From: Flavobacterium piscis
GTDB taxonomy: Bacteria; Bacteroidota; Bacteroidia; Flavobacteriales; Flavobacteriaceae
DNA length: 64,000 bases
Assembly: GCF_001686925.1 (NCBI RefSeq)
Contig: NZ_LVEN01000046.1
Coordinates: forward strand, 434,001 to 498,000
Reading direction: 5' to 3'
In this document: piece by piece, positions 1 to 9,000 of the stretch
How positions within the stretch are numbered: position 1 is the first letter of the stretch
How the letters are laid out: every line of letters begins with the position of its first letter
Made by a program: the position numbers and the translations under genes
The notes under the pieces: model-generated
What the model saw: only the letters and a program-made list of their open reading frames with translations
Database searches by the model: none
What the model was told of the DNA's origin: nothing

Positions 1-1
1 T

Positions 2-217
2 ATAGCAGGGCTATCCATCCCCAAGGATAGCCTTCCTATTGCAACTGGTTCTAATGATCAGACTACTTTACAATGCGAGGATAATTCATCACTGGCAGCT
101 TCTTATTCACTTCTTGCAAAAGATATTATTGAGAACTACAGATATGATTTTTCTGAAACATTTATTGACATCTTATTTTTTGAGAATATAGATTTAGCAA
201 GAAAACGCACTATATGA
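2..217 (+). CDS. 3' end of an unidentified gene upstream of sprC (partial)
   Basis: An open frame runs in from the left edge for 71 codons and stops with TGA at 215-217. That stop overlaps the ATG of sprC in an ATGA arrangement, so the two genes are probably translationally coupled and belong to one operon. The visible tail is hydrophilic with no signal peptide, Cys motif or membrane segment. I do not recognise a family from this fragment. The frame and overlap make it real coding sequence rather than chance. Confidence 0.6.
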   Translation: MAGLSIPKDSLPIATGSNDQTTLQCEDNSSLAASYSLLAKDIIENYRYDFSETFIDILFFENIDLARKRTI

Positions 218-1668
218 TTCGAAAAATTACTTTATCTTTTTTTAATGTTTTCATTTTATTTAGCTTTTTATTTTTAGCTAAATCGAATCTGTATGCTCAA
301 AAGATAACACCAGAAATTTTAAATTTTGACAGAATATGTGCAGGTGTTTCAAGTACGACCTACGATGCAACATTTCTTCATACAGGATTTGCTGCAGGAA
401 CAACATTCGAAGTAGAATTGTCAGATAAAGACGGAAGTTTTACAACTCCCGTAAAGACAACAGGTGTTACCAAAGATGATGCGCCTGACAGAAAAACAAT
501 TACATTTACAGTGCCTACAACCATAGTAGGATCAGATATTTATAAATTAAGAGTTAAGAGTTCGACTGGAATTGTAAGTACAACTTTTTTTTCTTCGACT
601 CAAAAGCCTTCATTCCCTATTTATTACAAAATACACGATAAGCAGTATACCATTAATAATTTTAATGGTAGTGCTGCTTTTTGTTCAGGTGGCAGTTATG
701 TGTTGTCTATAGATCCGGATTCTACAGCACCAGAAAATGATTCACCATTAAAATACCCTTCGCTATCATACAATTGGTATAGAGATAATGGTACTGGTTT
801 GCAACCCACACTTTTAGCTGGTAATTCTACTTCTAGTTATACTGTTACAACAGCAGGTACCTATTATGTAGAAACTAATTATGGCAGTTGTACATCTCTT
901 TCTTATTCAAACCGGGTTGTTGTAAGTACCTCTGGTTCTGGGTCATCAGTTACAATTACTTCAAGTTTAGGAAATCCTTTTTGTCCAAGTGCCGACGGTA
1001 CAGTATTAACAGCGACAAGTGGTAATAAATATACTTGGAAAAAAGACGGTGCTGCATTTGGTGGTAATACCCGTACTGTTAAAGCAACTGAATCTGGTAT
1101 TTATACCGTAGAAGTTGATTTTGGTGGTTGCGTTGCCAGCGGATCAATAGATCTTAAAAGTAACAGTTTTAATGCCAGTATTGATGTGGCTGATGAATTC
1201 GAACTTAAAGAAGAAGAAACAATAAACGTTAGCGTTACAACAGATGCTACAAGTCCAACTTATGAGTGGTATTTAAATAATAATCTTATTTCGGGAGCTA
1301 CATCGGGTAGTTATCTGGTAGCCGCTATTGGTATTTATAAAGTGAGAATTTCTCAGTCTTCGGGATGTGTGACTTCTAAAGAATTTATTTTTAAAGCCAA
1401 AGGAAAAGCAGGTCCTTCTTCCGTTATTCCAAATATTGTAAGTCTTAGTGGTTTAAGTCCATATTGGAATATCCCGGACGAATACAAAAATGCCAATACC
1501 AAGGTTATGATTATAAGTTCCAATGGCGATATGGTTCTCGATGTGAGCAATTACCAGGGAGATTGGCCTCAGACGTCAATAGATTTTAAAAATGTAAATC
1601 CAGTTTATTACTATGTCATTAAAGGCGACGCAGGTGAAAAAAAAGGATCAATAACTGTGATAAGATAA
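214..1668 (+). CDS. sprC: SprC-like exported gliding motility protein, Ig-like repeats plus a divergent T9SS type B-like C-terminal domain
   Basis: A 484-residue exported protein. Residues 1-29 form a signal peptide ending in LYAQ. Three Ig/PKD-like segments follow, each with a Tyr-x-Trp start and a G-x-Y-x-V...C end (around residues 190-235, 270-310 and 345-390). The last 80 residues resemble the T9SS type B (CHU_C) sorting domain: a tryptophan, then a strand around VMIISSNG, a second tryptophan (GDWPQTS), then VYYYVIKG and a terminal ITVIR. The order sprC-sprD-sprB-sprF-pgk matches F. johnsoniae, where sprC is needed for normal SprB-dependent gliding on agar. Its exact role is not known. 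It starts inside the previous gene's stop and is followed 1 bp later by sprD. The name rests mainly on gene order and architecture. Confidence 0.8.
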   Translation: MIRKITLSFFNVFILFSFLFLAKSNLYAQKITPEILNFDRICAGVSSTTYDATFLHTGFAAGTTFEVELSDKDGSFTTPVKTTGVTKDDAPDRKTITFTVPTTIVGSDIYKLRVKSSTGIVSTTFFSSTQKPSFPIYYKIHDKQYTINNFNGSAAFCSGGSYVLSIDPDSTAPENDSPLKYPSLSYNWYRDNGTGLQPTLLAGNSTSSYTVTTAGTYYVETNYGSCTSLSYSNRVVVSTSGSGSSVTITSSLGNPFCPSADGTVLTATSGNKYTWKKDGAAFGGNTRTVKATESGIYTVEVDFGGCVASGSIDLKSNSFNASIDVADEFELKEEETINVSVTTDATSPTYEWYLNNNLISGATSGSYLVAAIGIYKVRISQSSGCVTSKEFIFKAKGKAGPSSVIPNIVSLSGLSPYWNIPDEYKNANTKVMIISSNGDMVLDVSNYQGDWPQTSIDFKNVNPVYYYVIKGDAGEKKGSITVIR

Positions 1669-1669
1669 T

Positions 1670-4600
1670 ATGAAGAAAATTTTACTATTCATCACTTTAT
1701 TTTACGGTTTTTCAAATACACTCTATTCCCAGGACAAACCTGAGAATGGAGTTGTTTCGTTTTCATTACCCATCAGAAATTCTTTAAAGTTTAATAGATA
1801 TTTAATCAACCCAACATTTAGTTTTGTTCGCGAAACAAATGCATATGCCAGTTTTTATAATAAAAGACAGTGGGTGCAGTTTGAAGATGCACCAAATACT
1901 TACCTGGCCAATTATTCAGGCCGTTTTAGAGAGAATGAAGCTTTTGCTTTTGGATTATTCCAGCAAAATTATGGTTTAATGACCGTTTTTGGAGGAATAG
2001 GAAACTTTGCTCATAACATCGTTTTAGAACAAGACAGTAACTTAACTTTTGGTATGAACGTTGGCGTATATCAAAGTAGCTTAAACAAAGGAAAAATCAT
2101 ATCTGATGATCCAACTCTTTTAAATATCGATTACCCTTCAAATACATTACTTACTGTTAATCCGGGTATCAACTACGGAACTACATTTCTTGATTTTGGA
2201 GTTTCTGTAAACAATCTTATACTTTACAATTTCGGTTCAGGAATTGTAAAAGATGATCCGGAAAGAGCTATCGAATTGCATGCTATGTACACGGGTTATC
2301 TTGATAGTTTTGGATTTTTTGACAGAAGTAAATTCTCAGGAATTGTAAAAACAGAAATCAAACAAGACAAAACAATAATTTCAGGACTTGCCATGATTGC
2401 CATTCCGCAAGGAGTTTGGGCACAAGCAGGGTATAATACTTTATACGGAATTTCGGCAGGTTTGGGTATTAATATTTCGCCAAGTATCGCTATCGAATAC
2501 AATTACGAAAGAGGTATGGGGAATTTTACCAATCTTGGAGGTTCTCATGAATTTGCAATTGCTTATAAATTCAAAAATAAAAACTATTACTATGGTGATG
2601 ATGAAGAAGGTTCTTTAATAGATCCTTCGAAACCAAAAGCAGTAATGGCTAAAAAAACTACCACTCCGGTAACGAGAGTAAGTGGTGCCGAAACAGCAAA
2701 ACTTGCTGCCGAAGCTAAGGCTAAAGCCGATGCTGAAGCACTTAAAATAAGATTGGCTGCAGCCGAAAAAGTGAAGGCTGATGCCGAAGCTGCTGCAAAG
2801 GCAAAACTAGAAGCCGATAATAAAGCTAAAGCCGATGCTGAAGCATTAAAAATAAAATTAGCTGCAGATGCCAAAGCAAAAGCTGATGCAACAAGAGCAC
2901 AAACTGCAACAACTAACAGAGCAGTTGCGACAGAACAAAAAACACAAGCACAATTAACTGCAGACAAAGCGAGAGCTGATGCTGAAGCACGCAGAATAAA
3001 ATTAGCTGCAGATAATAAAGCGAGAGTAGATGCTGCTGCTGCTGCAAGAGCGCAGGCAATTGCAAATAAACCTGCTGCAACAACCGCTCAGAAGATTCAG
3101 GCACAATTAGCGGCTGATAAGGCTAAAGCTGATGCAGAAGCATTGAGAACTAAGTTAGCTGCAGATAAAGCTAAAGCCGATGCCGCAGCCGCTGCAAAAG
3201 CAAAAACTACAGCTGCGCCACAAAAAACACAAGCAGAATTAGCAGCTGATAAAGCGAAAGCTGATGCAGAAGCATTGAAAATTAAGCTGGCTGCCGACGC
3301 TAAAGCAAAAGCCGATGCTGAAGCTGCAGCCAAAGCAAAATTAGAAGCAGATAATAAAGCGAAAGCAGATGCCGAAGCTTTAAAAATAAAATTAGCTGCT
3401 GATGCTAAAGCAAAAGCTGATGCTGCCGAAGCAAAACGTAAAGCTGATGCCAAAGCAAAAGCTGAAGCCGCAGATTTACAATCGATTTTAGCTGCCGATG
3501 CTAAAGCAAAAGCAGATTCTGATGCTTATCAGGCCAGATTAGCCGCTGAAGCTAAAGCCGCCGCCGCTGCTGCTGTAAAAACCAAAGCGAGCATTGATGC
3601 TGCCAACAAAGCAAAATTAGCTGCCGATGCTAAAGCAAAAGCTGCTGAAGATGCTGCATTGAAAGAAAAATTAGCTGCCGATGCAAAAGCGAAAGCCGAT
3701 GCAGAAGCTAGAGCTGCAAGAATAGCTGCGGATGCTAAAGCTAAGGCTGATGCTGAAGCTGCTGCCAAAGCAAAATTAGAAGCCGACGCAAAAGCGAAAG
3801 CTGATGCAGAAGCACTGAAAATAAAATTAGCTGCAGATGCAAAAGCGAAAGCAGATGCAGAGGCATTACAAGCAAAATTAGTTGCTGATGCAAAAGCGAA
3901 AGCAGACGCGGAAGCACAACAAGCAAAATTAGCTGCGGATGCCAAAGCAAAAGCTGATGCTGAAGCCCAACAAGCCAAATTAGCTGCCGATGCGAAAGCA
4001 AAAGCGGACGCAGAAGCATTACAGGCAAAATTAGCAGCCGACGCAAAAGCAAAAGCTGATGCAGAAGCACTACAGGCGAAGTTAGCAGCCGACGCAAAAG
4101 CAAAAGCGGATGCAGAAGCTCTTCAGGCAAAATTAGCTGCAGATGCCAAAGCTAAAGCTGATATGGAAGCGTTACAAGCAAAATTAATTGCAGATGCAAG
4201 AGTTAAAGCGGATGCAGAAGCAACTGCTAAAGCGATAGCAGATGCAGAAGCGAAAAAATTACAAGAAGCGGAAGAGGCACGTCAGGCAAAATTAGCAGCA
4301 GATGCCAAAGCTAAAGCAGATGCAGAAGCTCTCCAGGCAAAATTAGCTGCCGATGCCAAAGCGAAAGCTGATGCTCAGGCTTTGCAAGCAAAATTAGCAG
4401 CCGACGCAAAAGCAAAAGCAGATGCAGAAGCATTACAAGCAAAATTAGCTGCGGACGCAAAAGCTAAAGCGGATGCTGAAGCACAACAAGCAAAACTTGC
4501 TTCGGATGCTAAAACTAAAGCGGATGCTGAAGCACTTCAGGCAAAATTAGCAGCCGACGCAAAAGCAAAAGCTGATGCTGAAGCACAACAAGCAAAATTA

Positions 4601-5971
4601 GCTGCAGACGCAAAAGCAAAAGCAGATGCAGAAGCATTACAAGCAAAATTAGCTGCAGACGCCAAAGCTAAAGCAGATGCAGAAGCACTACAAGCAAAAT
4701 TAGCTGCAGACGCTAAAGCTAAAGCAGATGCCGAAGCACTTCAGGCAAAACTAGCTGCTGATGCCAAAGCAAAAGCTGATGCTCAGGCCATGCAAGCAAA
4801 ATTAGCTGCAGATGCCAAAGCTAAAGCAGATGCCGAAGCACTTCAGGCAAAATTAGATGCAGATGCAAAAGCTAAAGCTGATATGCAAGCTGCACAAGCT
4901 AAGTTATTGGCAGATCAAAGAGCACAAGCAGATGCTGAAGCTACGGAAAGATTAAAGGCTGAAGAAGAAACGAGACAATTGAGATTAGCTGAAGAAGCAC
5001 GTGAAGCAAAATTATTAGCGGATGCAAAAGCAAAAGCCGATGCAGAAGCACTTCAGGCAAAATTAGCTGCAGATGCACTTGCAAAAGCAGCCTCAGCTCC
5101 AAAAGATGATACAGCAAAAGCTATAGATGATTTAGCACAGTCTATTGAGAATTCAAGCAAAAATCAAAAAGATTTATTATCACAGTTTAATACAACAGTG
5201 GCTAATAAACAAAGAGACTTGAATGACTTAAAAGAAGAGAATGATTTAAGTGAAAAAGGAATTTATAAAGAACCAAAACCTTTTAAAAGTGTTGCGGCCG
5301 AAAATAGTCAGTTAGAGGCTTTAAAAACACAACTTGCTGATGCGAACAGAATCCAAAAAGATGAAATCGCTAAGCTGACTAATTTATATAACGAAAGACT
5401 TAAAAAATTCCCGAATAAAAATGATGCTTTAAATAAAGCGTATCTGGATAAGATCAACCAGTTGAAAGCAGCGCAATTAAAAATGGAAGAAGATAGTGCG
5501 ACTTTACTTTCGAATTTAGAACGTATTAAAGCCGAGACTGAAATTGAGAAAAAACGTAGAATCAAACGTGCAGCTTACGAAAATGATCAGGGAAGATATG
5601 CGCAGGACGTTGCCGCTCTAAAACGTATTAAAGAAACGACAAAAGTAAGTAGTACACCATTAACCGCAAGTGATTTTGATTTTGGTGAAGACCAGTCGAA
5701 TATGCAGATTATCAAGAACATTAAAAATTCTGATAGTGGTTATTATTTAATTATTGCCGTTCACAATAGTGTAGAAAAACGTGATCAGTTCCTGGCTAAA
5801 GCAATTGCGGCAGGACGTTCAGATGTTAATTTCTTTTACAATGTAACAACAAGTAAGTATTATATCTATTACGAGAAATTCGAAGGTTTATCTGAGGCCA
5901 CTAAGGCATTAGAAGCAAAAGGAACCAAGCCATATAACGGGAAAATGGCCATCGTAAAAGTGGAGAATTAA
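1670..5971 (+). CDS. sprD: SprD-like gliding protein: PorP/SprF-type barrel, TolA-like Ala-rich rod, SPOR-like C-terminus
   Basis: A 1433-residue protein in three parts. After a signal peptide (residues 1-20, ending LYSQ), residues about 22-305 resemble the PorP/SprF outer-membrane family. They share with SprF the LP...NP start, a Q-W-V...DAPN/Q segment and many alternating aromatic strands. Residues about 343-1143 are almost pure Ala/Lys/Asp/Glu/Leu/Gln built on a 17-residue unit close to AKLAADAKAKADAEALQ, probably one long helical rod comparable in composition to TolA domain II. A charged coiled-coil region follows (1150-1310). Residues about 1353-1433, starting SGYYLIIAVHNS, look like a SPOR-type domain. 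It lies 1 bp after sprC and 109 bp before sprB. In F. johnsoniae sprD supports SprB function. The name comes from synteny and architecture; the SPOR call is by fold pattern only. Confidence 0.82.
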   Translation: MKKILLFITLFYGFSNTLYSQDKPENGVVSFSLPIRNSLKFNRYLINPTFSFVRETNAYASFYNKRQWVQFEDAPNTYLANYSGRFRENEAFAFGLFQQNYGLMTVFGGIGNFAHNIVLEQDSNLTFGMNVGVYQSSLNKGKIISDDPTLLNIDYPSNTLLTVNPGINYGTTFLDFGVSVNNLILYNFGSGIVKDDPERAIELHAMYTGYLDSFGFFDRSKFSGIVKTEIKQDKTIISGLAMIAIPQGVWAQAGYNTLYGISAGLGINISPSIAIEYNYERGMGNFTNLGGSHEFAIAYKFKNKNYYYGDDEEGSLIDPSKPKAVMAKKTTTPVTRVSGAETAKLAAEAKAKADAEALKIRLAAAEKVKADAEAAAKAKLEADNKAKADAEALKIKLAADAKAKADATRAQTATTNRAVATEQKTQAQLTADKARADAEARRIKLAADNKARVDAAAAARAQAIANKPAATTAQKIQAQLAADKAKADAEALRTKLAADKAKADAAAAAKAKTTAAPQKTQAELAADKAKADAEALKIKLAADAKAKADAEAAAKAKLEADNKAKADAEALKIKLAADAKAKADAAEAKRKADAKAKAEAADLQSILAADAKAKADSDAYQARLAAEAKAAAAAAVKTKASIDAANKAKLAADAKAKAAEDAALKEKLAADAKAKADAEARAARIAADAKAKADAEAAAKAKLEADAKAKADAEALKIKLAADAKAKADAEALQAKLVADAKAKADAEAQQAKLAADAKAKADAEAQQAKLAADAKAKADAEALQAKLAADAKAKADAEALQAKLAADAKAKADAEALQAKLAADAKAKADMEALQAKLIADARVKADAEATAKAIADAEAKKLQEAEEARQAKLAADAKAKADAEALQAKLAADAKAKADAQALQAKLAADAKAKADAEALQAKLAADAKAKADAEAQQAKLASDAKTKADAEALQAKLAADAKAKADAEAQQAKLAADAKAKADAEALQAKLAADAKAKADAEALQAKLAADAKAKADAEALQAKLAADAKAKADAQAMQAKLAADAKAKADAEALQAKLDADAKAKADMQAAQAKLLADQRAQADAEATERLKAEEETRQLRLAEEAREAKLLADAKAKADAEALQAKLAADALAKAASAPKDDTAKAIDDLAQSIENSSKNQKDLLSQFNTTVANKQRDLNDLKEENDLSEKGIYKEPKPFKSVAAENSQLEALKTQLADANRIQKDEIAKLTNLYNERLKKFPNKNDALNKAYLDKINQLKAAQLKMEEDSATLLSNLERIKAETEIEKKRRIKRAAYENDQGRYAQDVAALKRIKETTKVSSTPLTASDFDFGEDQSNMQIIKNIKNSDSGYYLIIAVHNSVEKRDQFLAKAIAAGRSDVNFFYNVTTSKYYIYYEKFEGLSEATKALEAKGTKPYNGKMAIVKVEN
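2697..5100 (+). repeat. 51-bp coding tandem repeat array within sprD
   Basis: The DNA encodes a 17-residue unit in tandem. The stretch from about 3830 to 4890 is the most regular, with neighbouring units differing mostly at synonymous positions (gca/gcc/gct/gcg for Ala, gac/gat for Asp). Leucines alternate at spacings of 4 and 13. The flanks are degenerate versions with Ile, Arg or Met replacements. Such an array is expected to vary in copy number by slippage or recombination, and is a place where short-read assemblies may be collapsed. Confidence 0.9.
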
Positions 5972-6080
5972 TATCAAATAATTGAAAAAAGCTAGTCCTT
6001 CTTAATTGTTAAGATGGACATTAAAATAAATATTTTAGAATACGAACTGTTTTATTGTCTAATGCCCCTTAGAGGATGAA

Positions 6081-9000
6081 ATGCTAGTAAACAAAAAGAT
6101 GACTATGGAAAAACCTACTACTTTTAAATCAGTTAAAACTGTTTTTACTTTTATCAAAAATTTGGTTTCTGATACTCAAAATCAGTTTGAAAAATTAGTG
6201 GAATCATTTGATAAAAAACAAATGATGCAGCCGCTGTTTGTAAAAGCAAAAGAAAACCGAAAAGCGATTCTTGGAATTTTTATGCTTATGTGTTTTAGTT
6301 TCGTAAACGCACAGACCGGAACACCATTTTCGGCAAGACTTAAGGACGGAAGTGTCAAAGTAAAGGGAGATATTATTTTAATTGGTAATACGGTTATCAG
6401 TAAGGTAAAAGATCGTCCGACGCCAACGCCTAAACCCTCAAATTTTGATCCAAATCCCGTAGACTTTAATCCTGCTCCGGTTGATGGTGTTCGTTATACT
6501 GGACAGGTGACCAATTTAGCAGCTTTAACAACGGAGGCAAGTAAGGACTTTGACGGTACCGGAAATAACAATGATTTTTATGTAGAATACATAGATATTG
6601 ATAGTGATCCCAAAACTTTCAATTCAACTATGGCCAAATTAACTATAAACAATTCTTGTAAAAACATTGTTTTTGCAGGTTTATATTGGTCGGCTATCTA
6701 TCCTTATGACAGAAGTACAAATAAATCAGTTAAGTACGAAGGTACTTTAAGAGAAGATGACTGGAATACAGTTATGTTTAAAATGCCAGGTAAAGCAGAT
6801 TATGAAGTTTTAACGGCAAGCAAAACAGATACTAAAGAAGTAATTTTTGATGGTTATAAAAAGAATGGAAATAGAGTACAAGACTCTTTTAAGGATTCTC
6901 CATATGTATGTTTTAAAGATGTAACCAAAAAATTACAAGATTTAGGTGATGCTAATGGTGAATATTATGTTGCCAATGTAAGAGCAGCAAGAGGTAAACG
7001 AGATGGTGGTAGTGCCGGAGGTTGGACTTTGGTAGTAATTTATGAAAGCCCAAGTCTTCCAAGTAAATTTATTTCTGTTTTTGATGGTTATGTAGGAGTT
7101 GACCCTGGAAGAACTCAGGATAAAACAGTTGATTATACTGTAAGTGGTTTTCAAACGTTGCCTTTAGGATTTCCTGTAATAGCAAAAATAGGAGTAGCTG
7201 CTTTAGAAGGGGATAAAGAGACTAATGGAGATAGTTTTTCTATTAAAGCGAATTCAAAAACAGCATTTACCAAATTGAAAGATGATGTGAATTTTGAGAA
7301 TAATTTCTTTAATGCATCGATTTCCAGTAATGGTTTACATATTCAGGACAGAGTTCCCAAAAGTATAAATAACATGGGATTTGATATTGATCACATCCTG
7401 CTTCAAAACGATGTTAATGGAGTAAAAAATGTAATTATACCAAATGGAGAAACAGGTGCAACTTTAAGATTGACAACCGATGGTGACGGATATGGTGCTT
7501 TTGTAACCACTTTTGCGGTTGATGTTATTGAGCCTAAAATTGTATTGACTAAAGTTGTAAAAGGAGTTCGTGCTAATGCGACAACAGGTTTACGTGAAGA
7601 ATATGACTTAGGTGGTCAGCCGGTTACTTTAGGTCAGGAAATGATCTACGAAATCGGATTTAACAATCAAGGAAATGATGATGCGAAGGACTTTACTATT
7701 ACAGATGTTTTACCGCAAAATGTAATCTTTAATAGTGCTTCAGATATTATCTATAAAGACACAGGTATAGATTTAGTTTCTTATACACCAGCAACACGAA
7801 CACTTGTCTTTAAAGTAAATGATGCTTTAGTGAAACAAGGAGGTTCAAAATATAAATTACAGCTTAGTGTTAAAGTTGTAACGGATTGTAATGAATTGGT
7901 TGATGCTTGTTCTAATGTTATTAAAAATACTGCTACTTCTAAATATTTTGGAGTTATAAATCCAACCAACAATGGTAACCCTTATGGTGACGGAAGTTAC
8001 TCTTTTAATACAGGTTGTATCGTAGGTGATCCAACTTCGACTAACTTTTTAGTAGGTATTGAAGACTGTCTGTTTAATAGAGCGGTTTCACTTTGTGGTA
8101 GCGCAATATTAAAAGCAGCAAACGGATATAAAACTTATGTTTGGACTGATGCTGCCGGAAATAATGTTGGAAATACGCAACAAATTACAGTAACAAAAGC
8201 TGGAATTTATAAAGTACAAACAGGAGGTAATCCGGATTGTAAAGGTATTCTTCAGACTTATACCGTAACGGATTATGCAGTTGGATCAAATGACAATCCA
8301 ATTAGCCCTTATGCTGATAATAAGGATCCTGGCACTGGAAGACCATATCTTTGTACCAATGATAAAAAAGAATTTCCAAAGATTTTCTTATGTGGTTTAA
8401 GTGATACAAGATTTATTGATACTCATATTACTGCAGCGGATGCAACTGTAAAATGGCAGGTAACTACAGATGTACCTCCAACAGGATTCCCTTCAAGCTG
8501 TGCTTATGAGGATGCAGTAAACTGGACAACTGCGGCACCAAACGGGCCAACATTTACAGCTAATAAGTCTGGATCTTACAGAGTGGTTGTTTCATATGGT
8601 AACAACTGCCAAAACATATTCTATTTTAGTGTTTTCCAAAATCCATTAAAAATTGAATACGATAAAAGAGATGAAATTTGTAATACAGCCGGAAGAATAA
8701 CAATTACAAACCCTCAACCAGGTACAGGTTATACCTATAGTAAAGACGGAACAAATTTTCAAACTTCAAATGTGTTTGATAATTTACCTACCGGAGATTA
8801 TACTATTAATGTAAAACAAACTGCAGCTACTACAGAAACATCTTCATGTCCGTTTTCTGTAAAAATTACTATTTTAACAGCTAAATTTAGTACTACAGTA
8901 ACTCCTAAAGATTCATTTTGTGCTGGAAACGGAGGATCTATTTATGCGTCTGCAGATAATGTTAGAGCAGATTATCAATTTGTAGTTACAGATGTAGCTA

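Noticed and set aside
2590..4130. Several - strand open frames opposite the sprD repeat array, rich in Ala/Ser/Phe or Leu/Gln
   Set aside because: They are the repeat read backwards: absence of stops follows from the biased codons of the + strand rod. No start context or known domain.
6060..6080. Similar GCCCCTTA/GCCCCTAA strings in front of sprB and sprF as a shared regulatory site
   Set aside because: Too short, and only two occurrences; could be chance.
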